The translations under genes were made by a program, and so were the position numbers. The notes beneath the pieces are model-generated. The model searched no databases. It was not told the DNA's origin and saw only the letters and a program-made list of their open reading frames with translations. From the NCBI RefSeq assembly GCF_963675165.1, contig NC_087379.1, positions 1,423,201-1,487,200 on the forward strand: DNA of 64,000 nucleotides. Direction: 5' to 3'. Positions 44,304-54,100 of this stretch are shown here, piece by piece; position 1 is the stretch's first letter; each line of letters begins with the position of its first letter. The DNA is from Halichondria panicea. Its lineage: Eukaryota > Porifera > Demospongiae > Suberitida > Halichondriidae.

Positions 44304-44870
44304 AATACAGAGGATTCCCTTCAAGCTGCTCAACTGGGCCCGAATGCATGGGAGGAACCACCACCACAAGCAAAAACTGATCAAAATGATGGAGCCCTAG
44401 CTGTGGTTCAATGTGAACTAAAAAGAATCTTTAATCGGACTGGGCTAATCAAGGGGTCCACACAGCAAGGGTACCAAGTCGGATGGTTGCTGATCAATGG
44501 TGGGAATGCATGCAGCTGGGTCCAAAGTCAAGAAGCTGACTATAATTATAGATAATAACGCATGGTGCTAGATCTCACTGACAAATTTATCTCTTGGGAG
44601 CGGTTTGATGTAACCAATTAAAGAAAGCTACACTCACTTCCCACTGTACTATAACAACTGTGATTTTTCTCTCTTCTCAGGTTTGACATGGACTGGCTCG
44701 AGGATGAGCAGCGGTCTGCGTAGACACGTAGCTCACTAAAAACAATTCTCAATAGTAAGGATACCAGAGGAAGATAAAGTGATCATCAGAGGTCTTCACA
44801 AAAGGCAGGCAGTTACTGGCAGAGAACCACTTTCTGACCTGTATTGTGTAAGCTGCATAAGAACGTGCGA
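44304..44870 (+). pseudogene. Protease relic lacking the zinc site
   Basis: Fragments of the protease-only genes appear in order. The third-exon start is at 44328 (CAACTGGGCCCGAATGC), then GGAGCCCTAGCTGTGGTTCA, a much-shortened core, ATGGTGCTAGATCTCACTGA near 44562, and the helical-tail exon after TTCTCAG (GTTTGACATGGACTGGCTC at about 44681). The whole HExxH and Met-turn region is deleted and stops interrupt all frames. Confidence 0.78.
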
Positions 44871-45446
44871 ATAATAGAAATAAGTACGTGTGTGCATCAC
44901 GGTTTATAAGTTGTGATTCAAAAATGTTTAGATCTAAGTATCTATACCAATTGTTACTGTGTAATTTGCTGGAGCACTTATTATTTCAGTGTGTCCACCA
45001 CGTCCAAAAGTTTTTGGTAAGAGGATCAGTAAAATCTAGAAAAGATAAGGATTAAGAGGGTTGGGCTGAGTCCTACATGCACCGAGCACAGCTTAGCTAG
45101 CTGTCCGTACTGCATGAAGTAAACTGTACTGAAACTCCTCACCCATATATAAGTTCTGGGTGCATGTGTGTCACTATATAGATCTATAGCTACACTACAT
45201 ACACTTTTAGTGTTGCATCATCGGTTATTTTATTTACACTTTGTATACAAATCCCTCATATCATCGCTATAGTGAATTTTGGTTTATTACTAGTGGGGAA
45301 ATCATAATTATGCTAATGAGTGTGGTGATAGATATCATGTATAGAGAATAGATGGGTGAGATTGACTGTATGGTTCCAAAAATAAATAATTTTCAATGCC
45401 TAAAAAAATCATCCTAGATAAACAGGTATGGTCCAGCTATCAAGTC
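44871..45446. other. Intergenic, duplicated spacer
   Basis: Repeats the spacer seen before the other IL-17-like genes: TTTGGTAAGAGGATCAGTA, TTAGTGTTGCATCATCGG and GATAGATATCATGTATAGA. No exon. Confidence 0.5.
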
Positions 45447-46106
45447 TTAATAATCGTTTTCTTGTGTGATTTTTTCGAATTTGCAACCAATGTTTATATC
45501 TTTGTCTGCGGAATTCCAACACCCATTTTCTTTTTTTGCGAAGTGTACCGACTGAGTTAATTGTTGGCATTTGAAGCTATTCCGTAGGCTTTCTTTCGGC
45601 TTACTGCAGTTTGTGGCTTGAATTTGGTAGTGTGGAAACTCGTCAGCTTTGTATTCACAAGTGTAGCTCCAGGAGCAGATGCCACCTTCACGAGTCAGCC
45701 CTCTCTGCAAAGTTTCACAGTTTTCAAGATGTTTTTGTTCAGCTGTTATACTTCTGTCTTTTTCAAAGTCCAAGTAAATTTCAGGGTAGGCAAAAAAGGA
45801 GAATAGAGATTTACTCGCTTCCTTCACCTTTCCAAAATCTTCGGCTAATCGTTGCTTGAGGCTGAGGCATCCTTGCAATAAAACGGTAGAACTGCTATTG
45901 TCATAACTAGTTCTGTTCACATTTATTGTTGAATTGCACGATTCTCCTGTGCAGTCAACTTGTCTTGCTTGTCTTGTATCAGGTAGAGATTCGAGTGTTT
46001 GAGGAGGATGAGCTGGTACTCTTGAGATTAGTGGTAAAGCGCTTGTGGCTGCTAATAGAGCAATTAGCAATAGAAAGAATGTTCTGCACAAAGTAAATGC
46101 TGCCAT
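45447..46106 (-). CDS. Secreted IL-17-like cysteine-rich protein 3
   Basis: A single-exon ORF of 219 residues, very close to copy 2. Signal peptide LCRTFFLLLIALLAATSALP, an RQARQVDCTGESC segment, a variable glycosylation-rich stretch (VNRTSYDNSSSTVL), then the IL-17-like domain (CSWSYTCEYKADEFPHYQI; VHFAKKENGCW). It also ends NIGCKFEK with the last cysteine lost, so copies 2 and 3 share this change by recent duplication or gene conversion. The C-terminal half is almost identical to copy 2 while the variable region differs. Expression is probably driven by the same TATA block. Confidence 0.65.
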   Translation of the reverse strand: MAAFTLCRTFFLLLIALLAATSALPLISRVPAHPPQTLESLPDTRQARQVDCTGESCNSTINVNRTSYDNSSSTVLLQGCLSLKQRLAEDFGKVKEASKSLFSFFAYPEIYLDFEKDRSITAEQKHLENCETLQRGLTREGGICSWSYTCEYKADEFPHYQIQATNCSKPKESLRNSFKCQQLTQSVHFAKKENGCWNSADKDINIGCKFEKITQENDY

Positions 46107-46401
46107 TGTTAGTTGTTGTTGATAGACTGTTGTAAGGTTCCATTTCTGCTGTATTTTTATAGCAAGACTTGCTCAGAAATGCATGACAAGGTGTGTTCTT
46201 AGAGTAAATAGACAAAGATGCATGTGACCCAATTGCACAGATCATCAAGGAAGTAGACGAGAATCAAGGTATGTGTTAGTTTTAGTTTGCCTCATCCAGT
46301 GTGTTATACAGTCTGACTGAAACTGAATAAAAATGTTGTTTACTTTTGGGGTTGCAAACAGAAATGTATAATGAAATAAATCAAAGTCTTTCGCATTATC
46401 C

Positions 46402-46875
46402 AGCGATTTGCAACTGCATATATATCCTGCGTTTATTTTTTGCAGCTGATAGTCAGGTTCCCACTCCTTGTAGCCTTCCGAGTCACATTCGCCAGTCGCC
46501 TTGAGTTAATTAAAACTCACTTTTTTCTCTGTGATGATTTCAGTAACTGTTAAGTACCATATATATGGTATTAGAACATATGTATATAGGAAATATAATA
46601 ACCTTTAGCCTCATTAGTGGTAATGATGTTCTGTGTATATACTGTGTGTATGATTGTGTCCTGATTTCTTACTAGTCTAGCATGTTCTCTTGTGTTACTA
46701 GCTAATTTTAGAATGTTCTCTTTGTGTTCTGAAATAGCTGTTCTTATGATTTATGTTCAGAGTTCCATATTTGTGAATTAATTGAATCTTTTCAAGATAT
46801 CACATTCTCCCTATAGAAACAACTTGGTGCGTACGAGGGACATGATGGAGCATGCGGTTCAGAGCAACCATGGGG
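46402..46875 (-). pseudogene. Second broken copy of the long IL-17-like gene
   Basis: Only the 3' third survives. 46402-46532 matches the C-terminus of the gene at 50022-50819 (CAGCTGATAGTCAGGTTCCC). About 280 unrelated AT-rich bases interrupt it (about 46533-46812). Matching sequence then resumes (GGTGCGTACGAGGGACATGA) to about 46875, where it jumps to sequence from upstream of the gene. The N-terminal coding part is gone. Confidence 0.78.
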
Positions 46876-47398
46876 ATGCAAATTATAGCTTTCCGAGGCT
46901 CAGCTTTACCCTTTTTGTGTTGTGTTTGTCGATAGAGAGAACTGATTAACGTACTCTTGGTTGGCATGCGATGAGTATAAAATTATAAGCTGATCGAGAC
47001 CTTTCAATTGAGAAGATCGATCTCCATTCAAATTCCATCAGCTCCATGCGCACAGTGGTTATAGCTAAATTCCTGTAAAGCAAATTTGTTTTTGGGAGTA
47101 AAACCGTTTTCATCAGCTTCATTTTACGAAGTTTTCGAAGCTGTAAATCTAATTATGAGCGCCAAACTCAATGAAAGCCCTGCGAGTGCGGTTACTTCGG
47201 TGGAATGAAACTAACTATAGTTGCACGCAGCAACTTGGACCGTACTCTGGCAGGAATGCGAACGGTGCAAAAGAGCGGTATATGACTTTTTGCTAAAAAG
47301 ATGCTTTAATTTATAATGGCTGCTCTGTAACGTAACAAACTATCTACAAGTGGAATAATTATATTGCATGTATGCATGCGGTTACTCTACAACTTGCA
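46876..47398. other. Intergenic, duplicated upstream flank
   Basis: Shares GGGATGCAAATTATAGCTTT and CTTTTTGTGTTGTGT blocks with 43930-43980 and 50990-51040, and a TTTTCATCAGCTTCAT block with inverted sequence near 44130-44150. No exon seen. Confidence 0.4.
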
Positions 47399-48245
47399 CA
47401 ATTCGTTCTCCCTCTGCTCAACTGGGCCCGAATGCGAACTACTACCACCCCACTGATCATCATGATGGAGCCCTAGCTGTGATTCAATGGGAAATAATGT
47501 GAAATACTTAAGGTGTAGCTAACTGATGAATCTTGAGAATATATAGAGAGCTGGGGTATTGGAGTGACCACTCAGCAGATTGGACTGGGCTAATCCGAAG
47601 GGTCCGAACAGCAAGGTCCCACAGTTTGAGCTGTGTGAAAATAATCGCAGAGCAGATATATACGAATTACGTTTTCGGGAAAGCTAATTACAACTTCACA
47701 ATCACTGATAGAGAAGGAAGGTATACCAAGTCAGAGGGTTGCTGGTCAATGGTGGAGAGTCCAAAGTCAAGGAGCTGACCATGCATGATGCTAAACCTGC
47801 GGGTTATAAAGAAAGAAAAGATGAAAGGTTAACTTAATTAAAAGGTTAATCGTGTTCTCCCTCTTCTGGAATTTATCCCTGTCAAGGAAAACTGAGAGAA
47901 TTCAATTGGGTAAAAAAAGCTGCCACTGGTACATGGTTGTTCTATAACTGCCCATTGTACTAACTGTGGCTATGGTTAGTTCCCAATAGTATTCAGTAAG
48001 GCCCGGAGCCCGGTGACTGTGATTCCTCCTCTCAGGTTTGGGGTTTAATTGACATGGACGGGCTCAAGGATGAGCGTCTGCATATAGACACGTGGCTCAT
48101 GCACTAAAATCAATTCTTGATAGTAAGGATATCAGAGAAAAACGAAGTAATCATCCGATGTCTCTTCGCAGTAGTACAGTCTACTGGCAGAGATCCGGGC
48201 TTTTTGAAGCAAGTGAACAGACCTGTATTATGGAAGCTGTATAAT
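47399..48245 (+). pseudogene. Second protease relic lacking the zinc site
   Basis: The third-exon start CAACTGGGCCCGAATGCGAA (47419) and GAGCTGGGGTATTGGAGTGA (about 47549) are recognisable, followed by AATCGCAGAGCAGATAT and GGTTGCTGGTCAATGGTGG near 47740. The zinc-site exon is deleted. The helical tail is traceable after CTCTCAG near 48036 (GACATGGACGGGCTCAAGG). Multiple stops and indels are present. Confidence 0.78.
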
Positions 48246-48278
48246 TATAATACAGCTTCCATAATACAGGTCTGTTCA
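48214..48278. repeat. Perfect 29-base inverted repeat
   Basis: Arms 48214-48242 and 48250-48278 (core ACCTGTATTATGGAAGCTGT) are exact inverses with a 7-base AT-rich loop. One arm corresponds to the end of the protease relic, so it arose by local inverted copying. Confidence 0.92.
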
Positions 48279-48957
48279 TATACTTATACTAATAACATAA
48301 TTTATATTGTTAGTATAAGGATACAACATGTGTTTTGTGGTTTAAGTATATCAATTGTACAACTGTACAACTGTGTAATTTGCTGGAGCACCACTATACT
48401 TTCTTGTCTGTTAATTAATGTGTGTCTGTCCAGTAGGGTTTAAAGTCCAGTAGGGTTAAAGTGTTTGGTAAGAGATCGCTACACAGAAAAGATAAGAAGG
48501 GGTAGGTAGGCTAAGAGGGTGGGGCTGAATCTACCGTATCAAGCGCAGCACTACAGCTATTAATTAAAGCTGCAGTTGTACTGAGGATTGTCAACTGAAA
48601 CTCCTCACTCATGCATTTAAACTATACGTTCTGGGTGTGTGTCATTAGATCTAGCTATAGTGCATAATAATATTATACTTTTAGTGTTGCATCATTGGTT
48701 ATTTTATATTTTTGTTTGTAGATCTACACTTTTATACAAATCCCTGTCATATTATTTTCATCGCTAGGTCTATGGTTTACAAGTGGGGAAATCAATATAA
48801 TGATTGTTATTTTTAATAAGTGAGTGTATGGTGATAGATATCATGTATAGAATGTAGATAGGTGAGATTGACTGTATGGTTCCAAAAAATAAATAATTTT
48901 CAATGCCTAAAAAATGATCCTAGTTTTATAGCGGTATAGTCCAGCTATCCCGCAAGT
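48279..48957. other. Intergenic, duplicated spacer
   Basis: Third copy of the spacer: GTTTGGTAAGAGATCGCTAC, AGAGGGTGGGGCTGAAT, TTAGTGTTGCATCATTGG, then the conserved 3' flank of the next IL-17-like gene. No exon. Confidence 0.5.
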
Positions 48958-49605
48958 CTAATAATTGTTTTCTTGTGTGATTTCTTTGCATTTGCAGCCA
49001 ATGTTTACATATTTGTCTGCCGAATTCCAACACCCATTTTCTTTCTTTGCGAAGTGTACCAACTGAGTTAATGGTTGGCATTTGATTCTATTCCGTAGGC
49101 TGTCTTTCGGCTTACTGCAGTTTGTGGCCTGAATTTGGTAGTGTGGAAATTCGTCAGCTTTGTATTCACAAGTGTAGCTCCAGGAGCAGATTCCACCTTC
49201 ACGAGTCAGCCCTCTCTGCAAAGTTTCACAGTTTTCAAGATGTTTTTGTTCAGCTGTTATACTTTTGTCTTTTTCGAAGTCCAAGTAAATTTCAGGGTAG
49301 GCAAAAAAGGGGAATAGAGATTTACTCGCTTCCTTCACCTCTCCAAAATCTTCGGCTAACCGTTGCTCGAGACTGAGACATCCTTGTGAAGAAGCGTTAG
49401 AATCGCTAGTTCGATTCACATTTACTTTTGAATTGCATAATTCTCCTGTGCAGTCAACTTGTCTTGCTTGTCTTGTATCAGGTAGAGATTCGAGTGTTTG
49501 AGGAGGATGGGCTGGTACTCTTGAGATTAGTGGTAAAGCACTTGTGGTTGCTAATAGAGCAACTAGCAATAGAAAGAATGTTCTGCACAATGTAAATGCT
49601 GCCAT
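48958..49605 (-). CDS. Secreted IL-17-like cysteine-rich protein 4
   Basis: A single-exon ORF of 215 residues. Signal peptide LCRTFFLLLVALLATTSALP, RQARQVDCTGELC, a shortened variable region (VNRTSDSNASSQ), then the IL-17-like domain (CSWSYTCEYKADEFPHYQI; VHFAKKENGCW). It ends VNIGCKCKEI, so it keeps the terminal GCxC that copies 2 and 3 have lost. It is the only short copy next to an intact long gene, so this pair may be closest to the ancestral unit. TATA block at about 49650-49660. Confidence 0.65.
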   Translation of the reverse strand: MAAFTLCRTFFLLLVALLATTSALPLISRVPAHPPQTLESLPDTRQARQVDCTGELCNSKVNVNRTSDSNASSQGCLSLEQRLAEDFGEVKEASKSLFPFFAYPEIYLDFEKDKSITAEQKHLENCETLQRGLTREGGICSWSYTCEYKADEFPHYQIQATNCSKPKDSLRNRIKCQPLTQLVHFAKKENGCWNSADKYVNIGCKCKEITQENNY

Positions 49606-50021
49606 GGTTAGTTGTAGTTGATAGACTGTTGTAAGATTCCATTTCTGCTGTATTTTTATAGTGAGACTTGCTGAAATGACAACTGTATGTTGGGTATATT
49701 CTTAGAGTATAACTAGAAAGATGTGAGCTAATTCCAATTGCAACATAGATCATCAAGGAAGTAGACTAGAATCAAGGTATGTGTTAGTTTGCCTCATCCA
49801 GTGTGTTATACAGTGCATGTGACTGAAACTGAAAAAAATGTTGTTTACTTTTTGGGTTCCAAACAGAAATGCATGCATAATGAATTAATAAATAGTTATA
49901 ATGGTTATAAAAATTAATGTCAATGCATAATAAATATTATAATAGTTATAATGGTTGTAGAATATAGAATGCTATAATTATAGATAAAAACATTTCATTA
50001 AGTCCTTTCATTTTAATCAGG
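49606..50021. other. Spacer between the short and long IL-17-like genes
   Basis: Carries the TATA region of copy 4 and a TTTGCCTCATCCAGTGTGTT block that also occurs at about 42983-43010 and 46287-46310. A short AT-rich repeat (ATAGTTATAATGGTTATA) lies near 49890-49950. No exon. Confidence 0.5.
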
Positions 50022-50819
50022 TCATCCAGCAAATTTGCAACTGCATCCTGCGTTTACTTTTTGCAGCTGATAGTCGGGTTCCCACTCCTCGTAGCCTTCC
50101 GAGTCACATTCACCAGTCGCCTTGAGTAAATTAAACCTTACTTTTTTCTCCCTATAGAAACAACCTGGTGCGTACGAGGGACATGATGGAGCATGCGGTT
50201 CAGAGCAACCATGGCAATCAACGTTGAGCATGTAGTGAGGGAAATATTGGTCCGATTGTAATTGAGTGATTTCTTGAAAAGTGGTTGTCCATGAGCAAGC
50301 AATCGGTTCATCCGGCTGTTGGGACAGACACTGCTCGGCATAGGTTATTCTTTCACAGGTAGCATTTCCACCAAGTGCATAAATTGTTAGGCCTTCCTCG
50401 ATGGTGTCTAGCGTGATATGTTGAAGGTACAAGCAACTAGGAGCATTGCTTCTTAGGAATAGTTCAGCAAGATAGCTCTTGCTTCGTGGCTTGCATTTAG
50501 TTGGGCATATTTCTTCAATACCACCTGCTATCAGCTGTTTAACAATGTTATTCGTTAGGTTTTTCTTGTTTACATCACTACTGAATTCTGAAAGTGAAAT
50601 GTTTACAGCTTGTTCCACTCGTGATTGGAGTTCTTGATTACGATTTTGATGCTCAGAATCCGTTTCTCTCTTCATAATGTTTTCAACGACTTCGATTGCA
50701 GTCACCACGACTGTAGGAGCCGCTAACGTTTGATTTCTGGTCGGATTATGACAACATAACTGGAGCAAAACACAGAGCAGAAAGCTGTATATTGCAGCTG
50801 AAAGTTTGAAAAGTTGCAT
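50022..50819 (-). CDS. Secreted long IL-17-like cysteine-rich protein
   Basis: A single-exon ORF of 265 residues with an N-terminal hydrophobic signal (IYSFLLCVLLQLCC). A helical, glutamine/glutamate-rich region follows (HQNRNQELQSRVEQAVNISL). The cysteine-rich C-terminus reads IACSWTTTFQEITQLQSDQY, FPHYMLNVDCHGC, then REKKVRFNLLKATGEC and KVNAGCSCKF. Order and spacing (W, D-x-Y-F-P, CxxC, beta strands, final GCSC) resemble IL-17 more closely than in the short copies. A TATAAAACT box lies about 58 bases before the ATG. Two broken copies mark earlier duplications. Likely a secreted cytokine-like ligand; receptor unknown. Confidence 0.65.
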   Translation of the reverse strand: MQLFKLSAAIYSFLLCVLLQLCCHNPTRNQTLAAPTVVVTAIEVVENIMKRETDSEHQNRNQELQSRVEQAVNISLSEFSSDVNKKNLTNNIVKQLIAGGIEEICPTKCKPRSKSYLAELFLRSNAPSCLYLQHITLDTIEEGLTIYALGGNATCERITYAEQCLSQQPDEPIACSWTTTFQEITQLQSDQYFPHYMLNVDCHGCSEPHAPSCPSYAPGCFYREKKVRFNLLKATGECDSEGYEEWEPDYQLQKVNAGCSCKFAG

Positions 50820-50873
50820 TTTTGATTCTTGTTAATCTTATTTCAGAAGGTTGTTTAGTTAGGCAAACATTTT

Positions 50874-50883
50874 AGTTTTATAC
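50874..50883 (-). promoter_or_regulatory. TATA box of the long IL-17-like gene
   Basis: GTATAAAACT on the minus strand, about 58 bases before the ATG at 50819. The region 50820-51174 shows no other feature beyond flank sequence shared with 43900-44000. Confidence 0.5.
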
Positions 50884-51174
50884 AACACTGCACTGTGCAA
50901 ATATGCCATGTTTACAAATGTTAGGTTTTTTTTCCGTTAATTAACTGCGTTATACAGAAAGTGGAAATGGCAATTTAACTGAAGATGTTTGTGGATGCAA
51001 ATTATGGCTTTCTCAGCTTTACCCTTCTTGTGTTGTGTAAGCTGAGACCTTTCAATTGAGAAGGTCTTCTTCATTCCATCAGGCTCCATTAGCTAATAAA
51101 TATTTACTTCCTGTTGAGTTTGATTATAATTATTCTGATGACATAACTACACGTGGTGGATCCAAGTAGAAAGC

Positions 51175-54100
51175 ATGAACAAGGACCCTATCTCTAGCTC
51201 TGATTTCAATGACCTTAGGCTACCTTCCTACGAGGACAGGTGAGGGGAAGATACTATAGATAGCCGGCCCAGTGTGGCTGTATTATTCACGGTGTAAAAG
51301 CATGTTGGAGTCTTAGGCTTTTTAGCTTTTGCTTTCTGCGAATCAGCTCAGTATTGCTAGCTAGCCAACTTGGTGTGTGTGTGTGTGTGACTTTGGGTCA
51401 AGCATCAGAACACTCTTGTACATGAGTAGTCATTGCCCATATCTGTGTGTACGTACGTACGTACGTATGCACATCCACCACAGTTTTCAGTTCACAGGAA
51501 GGGAATTCCCCCAAAGCAAATGTCTAATATTTTTCCTTTAGTGGGTGTGAGAGTGAAGAGGTCGACCAAGATGTCCGGGACACCATTTACGCTCACATGT
51601 TCTTCACTTCCGACCAATCAGATAATGGTACGTACGTCACATGCGAGGTGGGGGGGGGAAGGGGGTCGTACATATTTATGACCACACCATATTTATGACC
51701 ACACCAGAGAAATTCACAAGAAAACAGACCTCATGTGCCCACCCCTTTACACAAGTTGTCTCAAGCTGATGCAGCAACCTATGAGTATATAGCTACATGT
51801 AGCAATTTAGAGAAGCATAGTCAAAAGAATGGACTCAGAGTATACGTGAAGGAATTCAGAATTGCTTTAGAGAGCACCAAATACACAGTGGAGTATAGGT
51901 CACCTAATGTACCATTCCTTAGGACTACTGTCAGCATTATTATAATGTGGTTGTGGTTGGTGTGTGCACACACTTTGTTGTTGAATGCAAAACTTTCTAA
52001 TCTAGCGACGCATTCTTCCCCCGTTGTACATGTACATGTATTATAGTTCTGTGTTTGATATGACACTAGATTTCTAATTTTAGCGGCTTAGTTGGCTTAA
52101 TTTAGACAATGTTTGCCGCCAGTTTTGATAACTAGTACAATGCAAGGTCTTTGTATATAGGTAGACTATAGCTAACACACTGTACGAGCTCTAGTACAGC
52201 TCGGCTTGGGAGCATCACTCATAATTTTATATACTATAATAATTATATACAATTAAGCTCTTCAATAAAAACCCCTTGCTTGTGCTAGCCCTTACTACCA
52301 AGGCCTACTGCACGATGTGGTTGTGTTCAGTAATGTACGTGTGAGCTTAATTATTGGATATACACACTTGATTATTCTTGCATGTTTGTTTCCGTTTAGC
52401 GTGTTTGTCCAAACTGGAGACTCCTTAATAATTTTACCAATTTTCACTTTGAATTAATAACGGCCAAAAATGGTTAGCAGTGATTGGAGACGAAGATATG
52501 TTTAATTGCCCCCCCCCCACACAGTGTCAAGTGTCGAGCATGCTGTAAGTCCGTCCAATCAAGATCTCTCAGTGTCACTCGTGGTGGACAAGGACAAGCG
52601 GTCCAAAAGGTTAACCTCATTGACCTTTACACCCCTGATCTTTACACTATATCTTTACACCTTGACTTGATGACCTGGGATGTAAAGGCTTTGTTCAGTC
52701 TTAATAATTATACTCTTAAAAGTTACCTCACTTCGAGTACAATCACGATAATTATGCATGTGACTTTCAGAATCACTATCTATTTATTCTTCACTCTCCC
52801 TGTAGGTTGAAGAATTTGACACGTGTGGAAAAAAAAGCGTTAAAGAAACTGAGAAAAGATAAACGAAAATCAAAGACAAACAAATCGCTACTCGATATCT
52901 CGTCATGTACCGACGACCCTAGTTTCCATGGTGACCAAACGTCTAGCTCTCATCGCTCAATAGAGTCCCCTTTAGCGAATGTAGGGACAACGGTCAAGGA
53001 GGCTGTAAAGAAAGGAAAGAAGACCAAAGGCAGCGCATCAGGTATGCATCCACCGTACAGGGATAATCCAGCGAAAGTTTTGGGGATTACGAATTACGCA
53101 ATTTTCACGTACACATAGTATCTTGCGTATTGTTGTATTGTGTTTATTTTGTGACTGCATGGCTTCACAATAACAAATTAATGTTTTGCAAGCGTATCTT
53201 ATGGTATAACTGAATGGACCAATTAGAAGCACATTTTTCAATCTAGTTACATGTTCAGACATCAAGTGGAAAACCCGTGTATTTCATACCCTCGTTAATA
53301 GAAATTTGAAACTGCTGTTGGGACAAACCGATGTAGCTTCACTTTACGAGGTGTAATCCATTGAATATATCTGTCCCTTGGTTATACTGATTCCAAAAAT
53401 GTTGTGTGGAGTTTTTTTTTATAAGATGGTGTGATGTGTGATGTGCTTGCTCAGGGTAAATTGAGCATGAAACAGAAGCTTCCCTAATCTGCTGACAGTG
53501 CAGTTATTGCACCTGTAAAGTGGTAAACAGCTAAGTCACTATTTAATTATTATATCACGCACTCCATACCACCCACTCCACACGCTATGGGTTGGACCTG
53601 TGTTAGCAGGCCACCTCTTTATTTAGCATGCAATTGTGAGCTCTATTATTTTTACAGAACTTAAGCTTTATGCACTGTAGAACCAGCTTCATTGGCCAGT
53701 TATGATGCTCAGTCACATGCGTACCTGTGCTGTGTACATGCAGGCTTGGGTTTTTGTTTGCATAATAACACTTATTGTAACATTGCCTGTGTGTGTGTGC
53801 ACTATTGATTACTTGAGTTCACTTCCTCTTTCAAACAATAATGCCACAAATAACAATAAATGCTTAAGAATATGAACTACATGTACATGTACAGGTGTAT
53901 AACTGACTATTGCATTATCGCTCCGAGTACTCTCACGAAAGCAAACTTTTAGTTTTTGTTGTTGTAAAGTGTTTTGTTTGTGTATTTGTTTGTTAGGGCA
54001 ATCCCATCTCACGGAATGTACAGTGTCTCCACTGTGCCATGTCGTACAATACACTGGATGGTCTTCAAATGGATAAACTGATTCTGTTGCGTTTCTTTTG

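Noticed and set aside
50138-50341. Short minus-strand ORF inside the long IL-17-like gene
   Set aside because: Shadow frame of the 265-residue ORF with no separate signals.
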